Shown here in pieces: positions 38,950 to 50,627 of a stretch of DNA of 64,000 nt (position 1 is the first letter of the stretch; each line of letters begins with the position of its first letter). The translations under genes and the position numbers were made by a program. The stretch is taken from NCBI GenBank assembly GCA_016758965.1, contig JAEPRB010000198.1, forward strand, positions 1 to 64,000, written 5' to 3'. Under the pieces are notes generated by a model, which ran no database searches, was not told where the DNA came from, and was given only the letters and a program-made list of their open reading frames with translations. Origin of the DNA: Circinella minor. Lineage: Eukaryota > Mucoromycota > Mucoromycetes > Mucorales > Lichtheimiaceae.

Positions 38950-39759
38950 ATGCGATATCACTATATTACTTTAACACTTACTGCTGTGATGGGCCTTGGT
39001 TCTCTTTTACCATCAGTTCATGCTGATGATAGTCATCTGTCAGCCCAACGTAATATCGAACATAGTTATAGTAGCGTTAGCTCATATCCAAAGAGACAAG
39101 GAGGTCAATATCCTGGTAGTGTTATTTTCAGAGGTGAAATCGACGAAGATGAGAATGAAGCTGATGAAGACGAACCTGATGAGAATGAATATAATAAACA
39201 TGGAACTGCTATATACTCTGGATCAAGAACACCCACAACATTTGGACATTCAAGTACACATGGTAGATTTCCAAAGAGACAAGGAGGTCAATATACTGGT
39301 GGTGTTATTTTCAGAGGTGAACCTGACGAAGATGAAAATGAAGCTGATGAAGACGAACCTGATGAGAATGAATATAATAAACATGGAGCTGCTATATACT
39401 CTGGATCAAGAACACCCACAACATTCGGACATTCAAGCACACATGGTAGATTTCCAAAGAGACAAGTAGGTCAATATCCTGGTAGTGTTATTTTTAGAGG
39501 TGAACCTGATGAAGATGAAAATGAGCCTGATGAAGAAGAACCTGACGAGGATGAGCCTAATGAACATGGATCTATTATATACTATGGAGCACCGGTACCC
39601 GCAGCATCTAGACACTCAAGTGCACATGGCGAATTTGCAAATAGCCAAGGAGGTGGTTCTACTGGTAACAGTTTCAGAGGTGAGCTTGGCGGAAATAAAA
39701 ACGAACCTAATAAAGATAAAAGCCTTATATATGGTCGTTTTCGTCGTTTTAATGCTTAA
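38950..39759 (+). CDS. Secreted acidic protein with exact 61-residue repeats bounded by Lys-Arg (candidate Kex2-processed peptide precursor)
   Basis: Intronless 269-residue protein. The start is chosen at 38950 because a signal peptide follows directly (MRYHYITLTLTAVMGLGSLL, then PSVHA) and a TATA box lies about 95 bp upstream. From residue 50 the protein is a tandem array with a period of exactly 61 residues. Units follow PKR at 48-49, 109-110 and 170-171. Each unit begins with Gln (QGGQYPG, QGGQYTG, QVGQYPG), continues SVIFRGE, then a strongly acidic stretch of Asp/Glu/Pro/Asn, then SGSRTPTTFGHSSTHGRF before the next PKR. A fourth, diverged unit has lost its Lys-Arg (EFANSQGG). Cleavage would release peptides with an N-terminal Gln that could cyclise to pyroglutamate. 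No Cys is present. The leader shares LTLTAV and GSL with the first repeat-peptide gene 5 kb away. The product could be a signalling peptide, a surface peptide or a modified peptide; no modification enzymes are nearby. Confidence 0.78.
   Translation: MRYHYITLTLTAVMGLGSLLPSVHADDSHLSAQRNIEHSYSSVSSYPKRQGGQYPGSVIFRGEIDEDENEADEDEPDENEYNKHGTAIYSGSRTPTTFGHSSTHGRFPKRQGGQYTGGVIFRGEPDEDENEADEDEPDENEYNKHGAAIYSGSRTPTTFGHSSTHGRFPKRQVGQYPGSVIFRGEPDEDENEPDEEEPDEDEPNEHGSIIYYGAPVPAASRHSSAHGEFANSQGGGSTGNSFRGELGGNKNEPNKDKSLIYGRFRRFNA
39097..39645 (+). repeat. 183-bp tandem coding repeat
   Basis: Three units of 183 bp (starting 39097, 39280 and 39463) encode the 61-residue repeats. Units one and two are nearly identical in DNA sequence; the third has diverged, chiefly in its second half. 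Near-identity of neighbours points to recent unequal exchange. Confidence 0.85.
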
Positions 39760-40111
39760 AAATAACCCATCATCATAAAATATTATACTACAAAAGAAAA
39801 ACAAATCCTATCGCATCTTGCTATCTATCCCTATTTTATCTAAAATAGATACATATCCAATTGTAATTTTCAACTTTTCACATCTTTTTAACTTTGTATC
39901 ATGGATATATATAAATAAATAAAAAACATCAATCATTATAAATTCTTATTTTTTATTTTTAGTTCTTTATACAAAATATATACAATTGTTGGAGATGAGG
40001 AATATAGGTTAATATAATCATAACCTTTTTAACGGGGACAGGAGAAATTTTAGCTAATATATATACATGAATGAGGGAAGGGCTATTTTATCAAAAATTA
40101 TACTATGTCAT
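39760..40111. other. Convergent spacer
   Basis: AT-rich 350 bp between the repeat-peptide gene (+) and the retropepsin-like gene (-). It must hold both 3' untranslated regions. Nothing else is seen. Confidence 0.5.
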
Positions 40112-40864
40112 TTAATTGAGTCGTTCAATAATAACAGGTTCATCCACTATGTTAGTTCTTGGATCCGTCTTTTTAATCATAACAGGAGGTTTAGGATCAA
40201 CACGGATTTTATTTGAACCTATTAACATCCAATTGACATTCCAATAAACATGTTCACTTTGTAACCAACTTGCACCCAAAATAATTTCTGATTGTATGTG
40301 ACTAATAAACATGAGACATGCGTTATGATATGTTCCTATCTGTATTGGAACATTTACAATTTCTGTTACAACCATTGGTTGATCACTACCAAAACACTTG
40401 AACCTTGCTACTGAATTAAGTTTTTGAGGCCTTAATCCAGCGCGCTGAACAACGTCATTACGAATAAAACATACACTTGAATTAATAGCAACAAATGCTT
40501 CCACCGTGGTGTTTTGATTAACAATAACTTCATAGCGTGGGATGCGTTTCCATTCAACCCATTCCTCCTCTTCTTTCTTATCAGAATTTTCTTCGTCGAT
40601 ATGGTATCCACAGGCATGTCTTTTATTATGGTTTCCAATACTTTTCTTGTGAATGTCATTTAACAAGCCGTTGGAATCTCCAGTGTTATGTGGTTGCATT
40701 CCCCGTTGATTGTCTAACAATTCTTCAAGTTGAAAACAACGATTAGTAAGAATGTCTTCACGTTGTCGAGCCGCTTGTAATTCGTCCAACAATCTACTGT
40801 TTTGTCGAATGGTTTCCAATAATGCTTGTTGTAAATTGTTGTTTTCTTCAGGATTTGAATTCAT
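40112..40864 (-). CDS. Retropepsin-like protein with substituted active site, N-terminal coiled coil
   Basis: Intact, intronless 250-residue protein. Residues about 8-55 form a coiled coil (QQALLETIRQNSRLLDELQ and onward), followed by an acidic/basic linker. Residues about 108-215 match the retroviral-type aspartic protease fold as found in Ty3/gypsy-derived proteins: the strand YEVIVNQNTTVEAFVAINSS occupies the place of the usual 'v.alIDtGAt' motif, FIRNDVVQRAGL follows as in 'FIs..lv...gl', and IILGASWLQSEHVYWNVNW matches 'iiLGmdWL....v.iDw'. The catalytic Asp-Ser/Thr-Gly is replaced by Asn128-Ser-Ser, so proteolysis is not expected. No gag, reverse transcriptase, integrase or long terminal repeats adjoin. 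An open frame without stops suggests a host gene derived from a retroelement or a recent fragment; its function is unknown. Confidence 0.65.
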   Translation of the reverse strand: MNSNPEENNNLQQALLETIRQNSRLLDELQAARQREDILTNRCFQLEELLDNQRGMQPHNTGDSNGLLNDIHKKSIGNHNKRHACGYHIDEENSDKKEEEEWVEWKRIPRYEVIVNQNTTVEAFVAINSSVCFIRNDVVQRAGLRPQKLNSVARFKCFGSDQPMVVTEIVNVPIQIGTYHNACLMFISHIQSEIILGASWLQSEHVYWNVNWMLIGSNKIRVDPKPPVMIKKTDPRTNIVDEPVIIERLN

Positions 40865-41773
40865 GCTTTTTTTTTTTTTCAGAAAAAAAGGTTGATTAGA
40901 TAAAGAAAGAATGAGTGACAGAAAGAAAAAGAAGCTATTTGTGGTTGTGGAATGTAACCTGTGTCACCTGACGGAATGATATAGCATTATTTTAATATTT
41001 TATTCTTTGTGAAACCATAACTAGGGATCAGACGTACCACCGCATAATAATTTATCTTTCCAAGACTGTGATATATCAGCTTAACATACTTTTATACTTT
41101 TGAACAATGACTAATAACAAACTAGTGTGTACGATCCTGTATCGGTAATATTCTCAGTACTACAAACGATTGATGGTTCTAATTATTCATTGATATATAT
41201 AAAACAAATAAACTTGCAATTCAAGACAAATTTTGCTATTGATTCCCTCTCCTGCGTATTGTTGCTTTTGTCACATCATTTCTTTTAATTTTTAAAGACG
41301 TTAAATGGCCTTATAAGTTATAGGATTTCCAGAAATATCCAGTCTTTAGTCAGAAAAATCACATCATTTCCTCCTCTATGATAAACTAAAACAATCCCCA
41401 ACTTTTTTTTTTAAGTGCTAGTAAAATAAATCAAATCTCAAAAATTAAGAAATATAGAATGGAAGAAATTGGATAAAGTCACTATACCCCATTTGTTTAG
41501 TATAATAGAACGTCCTAAAAAAAACTTAGCAGGAAAATAAAGTAGAAAGAGAAAGCATTAATCCCCGATGGAAGCACCTTCATGCCTCTATACACAACAA
41601 TTATGAAGACCGACTGTTCAAAACTTCTTTATTTTTAATTACGTAAAGATTATATAAAAATTAATACAAATTCAAAATTAATACACGAAACAGAAACATG
41701 AGAGGGGTAAATAGTATCATTACAAAACAGAGAAGAAGAAGAAAAAAAGCATTTGTAAAAGGTATATTTTAAG
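40865..41773. other. Intergenic region without gene
   Basis: About 900 bp between the retropepsin-like gene's start and the end of the Atg22-like gene. AT-rich; no coding frame, RNA gene or clear regulatory motif seen. Confidence 0.5.
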
Positions 41774-44133
41774 TTAGGGTGAAATTTCGTATTTTTCTGA
41801 ATCACTACTAGTAGTAGCAACAGCAGTTTTATCACTTAATTCATGACGTTGTTCTTGTTCTTGTTGGTGTCGTTGTCCATGATATAAAGAATCATCATCT
41901 TCCATACTTTCTTGATCAGGCATTGGGTGAACTTTTTGATATTCTTCAACTTGTTTTTTCGCTTTTTCTACATCAATAAGACACACCAAAGCAAATGCAA
42001 TGATAAATAATCCAAGAATAAATGGCCAACCTTTCCAAAGATTCGATGTATGTTCAGTAATGGCACCAATAACAACTGGTCCAATCCATCTGTAATAGTA
42101 TTTATATATATATATATACATTTAAATATTTCATATCTGTACGTATTTTATGTATATATTCATTTGAATAAGAAGCAGAAATAGAAAACTTACGAAGAAG
42201 CTTTGTTGACAACACCAAACAAACCGAAAAATAAATTTTCTTTTCCTTTTGGTACTAATTCAGCAAGCATCGTTTGTTGCCATGCCCAGATCGGCGCAGT
42301 AAACAAACCGGTCCAAGCATAAAATGCCCATAGCTCCCATGTTGTCTAATATAAATATCAATTAATATAATTATTAAAATTTATTTTAATAATTTCCCAA
42401 TGTATGATATGTACCTTAATACCAAAGTTATCCAAACCAATACCAAAACATCCCCAAACTGCTACAATGCCAGACAAGAACAGGATAATTAACAAATTTG
42501 TTTTTGTTTTAACACCAAAACGTCTTGAAAGCCAAAGGAAAAAGAAACATCCAATAATAGATGTTACAGCTGATACAAGGTTCATGATAGTAACTTGTTG
42601 CGCTGAAAATTGAGTGATTTCACCTTGAACGATGGAAATCATTTGATTCGTTGTATTCACTGCATCGGAAAACATAAAATAAGAAAATATATACAAAAAT
42701 AGATACTTGAGTTTGCGGATCTCCCTATAAATAAAATAATGACAATATTTATGCATTGCTTCAGCCTCATTATATAAACATTTTGTTGTCCACGTGTAAA
42801 GAGGAAAAAAAAATAGTATGCTTCTATTTTATATGTTTCTAATTGTTATTTACCTGAAAGCAACAAAAATAGACTTCCAACCAATTGTTAAATGGTTTGA
42901 ACCTTTTGGAAGTGGAGGACCAGATCGACCACGAGGACGAAATATAAAGTAAGGAATGGCATTAAGAATCCAATAACCACCACATACAACTGTACTAATA
43001 TAATTGTACAATGGATCGTTGCCCAAAACATCACCATTGTACCACGGATAAAATGATGCACCAGATAAAACACCTAATAAGAGAGTTGTTAGTTTTTTTT
43101 TTTTTTTTTTTAACTTTATCATATTATATTCACATGACCCAAGCAAGATCTATATTTATTACCCGTCATGACCAAAAATCCAATATTTGAAAAAATCGTT
43201 GACCAAGCTGAAACATAATTCCGCCATTTTTCACTGACTGCCAATTTTTCTTCACGACTTAAACTTGGATCAGTAGTTGCATGACGCACTGCTGGTAAAT
43301 TATCACTATGGTAATAATAGCAATATTAATTTTGTTGTTGTTGTTATGTATTTATTATTTGTTCATATTGCACAAAGCTAACACTATCCCATAAATAAAT
43401 AAATAAACAAAAAAAAAAAAAAAAAACTTACCTTAAGACTGGGAATGCTGCTCCATAAAATACCAATGAGGTACCATAAGAAATTAATGCCACAATATTA
43501 ATAGCCATCATACCACCCCATCCTGAGCCATCGTTATTTACAAGAACAATAGGAATAATCTGTGCAGCACAACCAATAATAGTTGCCAATAATAAAATAT
43601 CTCGATTCCATCGTCCATAATCTGCCAAACTACCAAAAGTTGTAAATAATAAAAATTGGATTGAAAAAGAAATCGCTTGAACATAAAGCATCATGGAAGC
43701 GACAGGAATCATAGATCCACCCGCCCAAGATATATTACAAGGTGCCAAAGTATCATTCATGTCGCAAGGAGCTCCTGTATCCGGGTTTATACCGGCTCGG
43801 TATGCGAGAGATTGTAAAATATTGGGTATATAGGAAAACATGGTATAGCCGTTATCCTATATACGTTATATCGTTCGTTGACAACAGCCAGTCATAATTT
43901 TTTTTAAGTCATAATACACAAAGAAAGGAAGGGAGGGAAACAAAGAATTTATTTGTTGCTACATACAGTATGTAAGAGAAAAAATATTTTATACATACAC
44001 CGTTATAATAAAGATAATAAGACCACATTTCTTTACGAGTGACAGGAGGCTGTTTTAATTTGGTATCATCATGTTCTCGATCATCTTCTTCAATAATAAA
44101 TGGATCAGCTAAAAACCGATCGCGTAGCGACAT
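41774..44133 (-). CDS. Atg22-like major facilitator permease
   Basis: Membrane transporter of the Atg22 branch of the major facilitator superfamily; yeast Atg22 exports amino acids from the vacuole after autophagic breakdown. Seven exons join to 566 residues: 44133-43999, 43856-43432, 43305-43163, 43073-42854, 42724-42415, 42345-42194, 42089-41774. The N-terminal cytosolic segment precedes YYLYYNGDNGYTMFSYIPNIL, a family-typical first helix. About eleven or twelve membrane segments follow, with GSLADYGRWNRDILL in the first cytoplasmic loop, LWLSRRFGVKTKTN in the central part, and ELVPKGKENLFFGLFG and WIGPVVIGAITEHTSNL near the end. The tail is hydrophilic with Gln/Glu-rich repeats. The first donor (GTATGT) was chosen by phase. 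It sits 550 bp downstream of BMS1 on the same strand. Vacuolar location and substrate are inferred; fungi have several paralogues. Confidence 0.83.
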
Positions 44134-44683
44134 TTTTTTTTAAAGAGTATTTTTGGAAAATAAAAATAAAAAGAAGAAAAAAAGAACTAGGTTAAACAAA
44201 TTAAACTTGATTTCTTTTTTTTTTTTTTATAAATTTTTCTTACTCCTGCTTTTTTTTTCCCCTTATCCTTTGTTCTGATAGGTTAGCCACTGCATCACAC
44301 AAAGGGCAAAAAAAAAAAAAAATAAAGAAAGGCTGAGGGCATGAAGATATTAGAATATCCTCTTTTAGGTCAATATACTAAATCAGTCAACTGGACTTAA
44401 AATTACATAACAGATGAAAAGGACCCTGATCTTGTTACTAAATAATTTTTGAGAATTCCCTGAAAAAAAAAATTGGTTATTCAGGGTTTTTACTCATGGA
44501 AAATCCATAATTACATTAGTTATATAAAACTTTTCTTTTATTACAATATATAAAGTAACAATAATAATAATAAGGCAAAAAAAAAAAAACAAATTGTAGC
44601 ATAATAAGAAGGAGGAGTTTGTAAGATGAAATAAAATAATAATGATTGATAATGATAAAAGTTTATGAAGATGATGCTTAATA
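44134..44683. other. Spacer between BMS1 and the Atg22-like gene
   Basis: About 550 bp with several A and T runs (for example 44209-44227 and 44308-44322). It holds the promoter of the downstream permease gene and the 3' untranslated region of BMS1. No specific site recognised. Confidence 0.5.
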
Positions 44684-47600
44684 TTATTTGGATGATGATT
44701 TTGATTTGTTGCGTTGTTCCTTTCGGAAATAATCCTTCCTTCGTTCCTTTTCTTTGTCTGCTTTGGTTGCTTCCAACTTGGCAATCTTTTTGGCATTTTC
44801 CAAACGACGTTCTGTATCCTTTAACTTTCGTTTCTTATCCTTGTCATTCTTGATGGTATTAAGCTGCTGCATCATTGTGTAAATCTTCTTTTCTTCAGGT
44901 TCTAAAATGACAGCACGCTTGGCAAGGTAAGATTTCTTGCTAGATGCTTTAGCAATCTTGGGTTTACTTGCAAACGGAAGTTCAGCTTGTAAGGATCTGG
45001 GAATCTTTAATGTATTGAATCGACGGGTCTTTCGTTCAATTGGCTAATATAATATTACACAGAAAAAAAAAATCAGTTTTTTATGTTTTTTTTTTTTAAT
45101 TTTGTGTGTAATCTAAATATGGATCACATGTTGAGACCGTGTGTATATTATTTTACACATATATATCTAAAACGATTACTATACCTTATAAGCTGAATCC
45201 ATTTTTTGTGGTGCTCGCATCTCTAATTCACGACGTACTTGACCCGTCAATCGCATACCTTGCCATCCACTCTTGGATGAAAGTAATAAAGATGTAACAG
45301 GATTATAATATTTACGAGGTTTAACAGGATACCATGCTCTCAAAAAGACAATATCACTCATCAAAAGCTTATCTTCAAAGGTGGCACGATAATGACCCTC
45401 AGGTTTCTGTATTTTTTTTTTTTTAGGTTGTGATGAGAAAAAAAAATAATTATAATAAATTAAGGTTTAGTTAATTACCATGACAACCCTGTTATTATGC
45501 GCATTTTTTCTTTCTCAAATCCAGTAAAAGAGGGTAACAAAAAAAAAATAATTACCGGAAGTGCTTTTTTCACTTGACCACGAATACCAGAAACAGTTCG
45601 AATAGTAGCACCTTCGAATTTAACAACTTCAAGTGCTGATGTGAACATATCTTTGATAAATGCGGTATTTTTATAAACCTTGTATGGGGTACCAGTCAAT
45701 TTCAGTTTCTTTACAATTTCGGAAGACTGACTAATATCAACTACAACACCTGTTGCACTGATACGGAACGATGACTATAATTTTCAATAAAAATAAAAAA
45801 AAAATGTCAATTCAAAATTAGTTTTGTTTTTGTTTCATTTAACTCTATTACCATACGAATTAAATCCACAAACTTACGGTTTTGTTATCAGAAACTGATT
45901 GTACAGCACAAAAACCAGTATTGGGTGTATGTACAGGTCCTATAAAGTGAAAGAATTAGAATTGCGTACAAAATACCATAAAAATTGATTTCAACAAGAT
46001 TAAAAACTTACCATAAAAGGTAGCAAGACAATGCATATGTTCAGGTGTATATTTGAGCATACGATTTCGTGTACCATCATTCAATGAATAAATAGGAATA
46101 CTTTGGAATCGTCGCCAACCCATGGAGAAGATAAGAGGATCATTGGTCTTTAAGATCTTTTGATGCCATCGATGACGTTTAAGACGTACTTGAATCACAC
46201 CAAATTGATCTTCAGATGTCAACAACCCACCCGCAAGAACAGGATAAACTGGATCAAAATTTTGAATAAATTCACATGGCATATCCTTAATCAATAAACG
46301 AACATAACTACCAGGTCGATAACCTTCTACCATAGCACGTGTATGGGGATCATCTTCTTCAAATTCGGTTCGATTGACACTTAATTGTTTATCAATTTCC
46401 GCTTTACGTTGTTCATAAAAGTCTAACTTGGGTCCTCCTTCTTCATCATCACCATATTCTTCATCAAACTTTTTACGTAATTGTTCTTTACGTTTAGCGA
46501 TACGTGCACGTTCGGCTTCAACAGGATCCATATTTGGATCCACTTCCTCTTCCTCTTGTTGTCCAGCACCTTCTTCGCCATTCTCAAGATCTTCAAAATC
46601 ACCAAATACTTCTTCTTCCTCTTCTTGTCCATTTCCATTATCATCTTCACCAGTGATGAAACGATTACGGATAGAATCAAGCATCTAAAGTTATCATGAT
46701 AAAATGGCAAAAGTGTGTAAATTATCATTAACTCCTTTATATTTGTAAATACATTGGTTAAACTAAAAATTCGTCTTACCTCTTCTTCTCCCCAAACATC
46801 AAGATCATCCTTTTCCACAATTTCACGTGCTGAATCGACTGGTTCCTTGACTTTACCACTATGATCTCGTTTTAAGGTAAAGAATTCTTCTTCTTCTTCG
46901 TCTTTTTCTCCATCCTCTTCGCTATTATCTTCGTATTCACCATTCATAATTGCTTCAGGTGATAAATCATCTCGATCATAAATAAGACTCATTAAATTGA
47001 CACGACGACTACCAAAGAACATTTTACTTGCTTTTTCTTTAAGATTGGCTTTCCATCGTAATTCACCTGACAATTCTTCTTCTTCATCTTCAGAATCATG
47101 TGCCATACGTCCACCAATGTTAATCATATCTTCTTCATCATCCTCACCACCAATATCACTATCACTATCAGCAAATTGCAATTCTTGTTCATTGGATTGT
47201 TCTTCTTTCTCGTCCTTATCTCCTTTACGTGGAATATTACGTGTATCAAACTTGCTTAATGCCTTGCCACGTTGTGGGATATGTTCATCATCTACATCAT
47301 CATCATCTTCCATATCGCTATCGCCATCCATCATATCATCCTCTTCGTCATCATCTTCATCATCATCTTCCTCCATATCATCCTCGTTACCAAAAACGGC
47401 ACGTCGTCGTTTTCTACCAGTATCATCTTCTTCGATCGATTCAGTAATACCACCTTCTTCAATAACATCCCTTTTAACATCACCAGCACGTAATGGAGCT
47501 GATCCTGAGAAAATACGTAATTGAGATTCTTCCAATTTAGCAGCTAACGTATCTTGAGCATCTTGAAGATCCATGACCATCTTTTCACCCGGACCTGCAG

Positions 47601-49098
47601 GTACATCCATATCTTCATCTTCCTCAGGTTGATCCTCATCTTCATTTTGTTGTTGTCGTTGTTGACGTTCTGAAGGAGCCCATGCTGATTTCTTGGTAAA
47701 ATGACCAGGTACATTAATATAGACTGCATCCTTATCATACATAACACCACCGACATCTGACATGGGAGCATAAATCAATTTGTGTTTTTCATCCAATCGC
47801 TTCCGTTCCTTATCAGGTATTGGACAAGGATCAGGTAAAACAGAAACATCAGCTAATGTATGATCACCAGCACCAGGAATATGAATTCTCATATTGGGTT
47901 TCAAATTGGTACCACGTAAATAACCATACAATGTCACTGTACGATCACAATTGGGTTTACGATGAATTAATTCTGGATCCGTTAAATCTTCCACACGATC
48001 AGCAACTACATAAGGATGCGTGTTACGCCATACCAAAGGACGAAACTTCATGACAGATATAAATCTTGAAAGATTTTGAACTTCTTGATTGGGATAACGA
48101 CCATTGATCACACCCGATAAATAAAATAATTTAGCACCTTGATAAATTTCGGTCCAGAAACGATGTTTCAATCTTTTTTTTGTTGTACGCAATGCTTTGT
48201 TGTTACGGAATCTATCCAAATGGGTTAATACACCCATTACTTTGGGAAAACCGTGAGATTGAAGAATATTTAAAAATTCGAATGTTTCCTAAATCATGAT
48301 TTTTTTTGTTTTGTTTTGTTAGTTCTATTTGCATTATTTAATATCAACAAAAAAAAGTGGGGGTGGTGGTGGTGGTGGGGTATTCTCTCTTTACCATTTC
48401 AAAACCAAAACTGGCATCAATTAAAAGCAAAACAAGATCAGCAATCTTGGCTACGTCAATCATAGAATTCATATCGTTGGCACACTCGATAAAAGTCAAT
48501 CGTCGTTTTTTACCGCTCACAACTGTAATAGGTCCCTTGATCTCGGCAAGATTATGTTTTGTATAACGTTTTACTAACGATTTAATTAATGTTGATTTAC
48601 CAGTCTATATTTAATTGTATATAAATATGTTAGTTTTTATAAATTATATATATATTCCCATGGTCAAAAAGAAAAAAAAAAGTTGTTCATTTATATATAT
48701 TATTTGAATACATACACCTGGAGGTCCACAAACAGCAATAACAACAGGTGGTGCTTCAAGAGGTGTACGATCGACTAATGGAACATGAAGTTTCTTTTCA
48801 CCGAGATCTACATTACGTCGTGCTGTTCTTTCCGCTTTTCCTGCACTTTGAAATGTGAATGCCTAAATAATAAGAACCCCTCTTTTTATTAGTGACGAGA
48901 TCGATCAAAAGAGAGAGAAAAAAAGAATCTATCCACTTTTTTTTTTTTTTTGTTCTTGTACAAGTGGTTTTTTCTTCTTTCTTTTACCTTTGCATTCTTG
49001 GGAGCATTAGAATGCTTTCCTAATTTCTTTTCTTTTTTATCAGCCTTTTTACCCGCTTGTGGAGCATTATGAGCTTTTTTGGGTTTATCCTCCACCAT
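44684..49098 (-). CDS. BMS1: Ribosome biogenesis GTPase BMS1
   Basis: Nucleolar GTPase needed for small-subunit (18S) rRNA maturation, acting in the SSU processome with Rcl1. Nine exons join to 1170 residues: 49098-48988, 48862-48716, 48604-48395, 48288-46780, 46684-46012, 45939-45878, 45774-45556, 45406-45185, 45043-44684. A Lys-rich N-terminus precedes the GTPase domain, whose P-loop GPPGTGKS (residues 83-90) is split by an intron. [19 protein letters not shown] segment and VLTHLDRF (in the NKxD position) follow. The AARP2CN-like region contains [17 protein letters not shown] and [12 protein letters not shown]. The centre is a long acidic stretch of Asp/Glu. The C-terminal domain shows [45 protein letters not shown] and [30 protein letters not shown], all family hallmarks. 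The tail is Lys/Arg-rich. Length is as expected. The start is the first ATG of the frame. Confidence 0.96.
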
Positions 49099-49545
49099 GA
49101 CTTTTATGCAGGACAAAATATCACACAAGAAAAAAAAAAAAAAAAAAAAGAGGACTTTTTTCCCTTTACCTTACAAGAAAAAAAGTTGGATCCCGAAATT
49201 GCCGAAATTTTGTGACAGTGCCTTTCCCCGCTCATTTTGAATGAGAGGCTTATATGCTTCAAAAAAAAAAAAAAAGTTGTCAATTGCCCCCCTTTGAAAA
49301 AGTTGTACTAACCGGAGTTTTCTTTTCTAATTTTGACTAACTGCATTATATTTTTTTTTTATCCCCTCTTATTGAATTAACACAATCCATCAACAGTTAT
49401 AAAAATAACGAATCAATATCAAGAAATAAATCCATTCAAAGACTTTTATTGGTTAATCAAGATTATTGAGACAAACTGTAAGCTTCTAGTATATTTATTC
49501 ACATGTTTGATAAACAAGACATAAAAGCACACCCTATTAATAATT

Positions 49546-49986
49546 GGGAATTGCTACGGACACCCCAAAAACATACTATATTAAGTAATTTCAGCTATTA
49601 CGGATACCCCACTTTTATTTTTTTCAAGGGAACACAACAAATTGATATATATTAATCACATCGTATCCAGCCATTTATACACTATCTTTACAGCTATTAT
49701 CGTTGTACGACTTATAAATGTTTATGAAACTTATATTATCAGCTCGACTTTTTATAAAAGCAATCAATATTTCTTATGGTTTCTTACTATACTTATTATG
49801 TACACAAGTGGGAATTGTAGGCCTTATGAAAGCGAGACAAACAAGGAATCATATATACTTTTAATGTTACATATGAGCGGCCAAACAAGCGCTATTGGTG
49901 TTGACAACGCTGTTACTATAGTTTATATGGTCTAAGAACTTATTTGATAACTGTTTATTATTTGTGGGGTGTCCGTAGCAATTCCC
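49546..49986. mobile_element. 441-bp MITE with 22-bp terminal inverted repeats and 9-bp target duplication
   Basis: The termini 49546-49567 and 49965-49986 are perfect inverted repeats (GGGAATTGCTACGGACACCC plus CA). They are flanked directly by the 9-bp duplication TTAATAATT at 49537-49545 and 49987-49995. A diverged copy of the terminal motif (GCTATTACGGATACCCCA) lies inside the left end at about 49594-49611. There is no transposase gene. A 9-bp duplication is characteristic of Mutator-like elements, so a Mutator-type non-autonomous element is the best guess. Perfect ends and duplication indicate recent insertion. Confidence 0.88.
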
Positions 49987-50627
49987 TTAATAATTTTGTT
50001 TCAAGTCATAAAATAAATCAAGAGAATGCAATGAAGATACGTAATTAAGTAATTTCCTTGAACGCAATGGGAGCAAGATTGTCATCAGTGTATTCCATAG
50101 TAACATTTTGGGACTTTTGCAGATATGGAGATTAATTTATCAATGATGGTTGTTTCTGATCGTTGAGCCTATTTTTTATTATTCTCGTTCAACAAATGTC
50201 GTGTTGTCTTCTTCTACAAAAAAATTATCTGCGAATTACTTCTTGGTGTTATCGGCTTATTGAATGTTGTTTCAATAAGCTAATAAAGATTGACATTTTT
50301 TATAATAAGTTTAATGTGAATTATAACTTTTTGTTCTTTATCATTTTCAGTCTCTACTGAAGATGTTTTAGTGAATTTGCAACTGATATTATACAGCAGC
50401 ACAGTACGATCAATGATATAAAATAGATTGAACAGAAAAATGAATCACTCTTCTAATTGTAGATCAATTTCCAACATACAAAACTTATTGTATAATTGAG
50501 TTCAAATGAATGGTAAATTATTCGAAACTTTGTATGAGACGATGATCACAATTCTATAATATGCCAGACACTGTATTTAAAACTATATACTTTTTCTTAC
50601 AAAATACTAAGATCAAAAGAAAAAATA

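Noticed and set aside
46997..47524. Ser-rich plus-strand frame
   Set aside because: Antisense shadow of the acidic region of BMS1.
49642..49935. 97-codon frame inside the MITE
   Set aside because: No resemblance to a transposase; the element is non-autonomous and the frame is probably chance.
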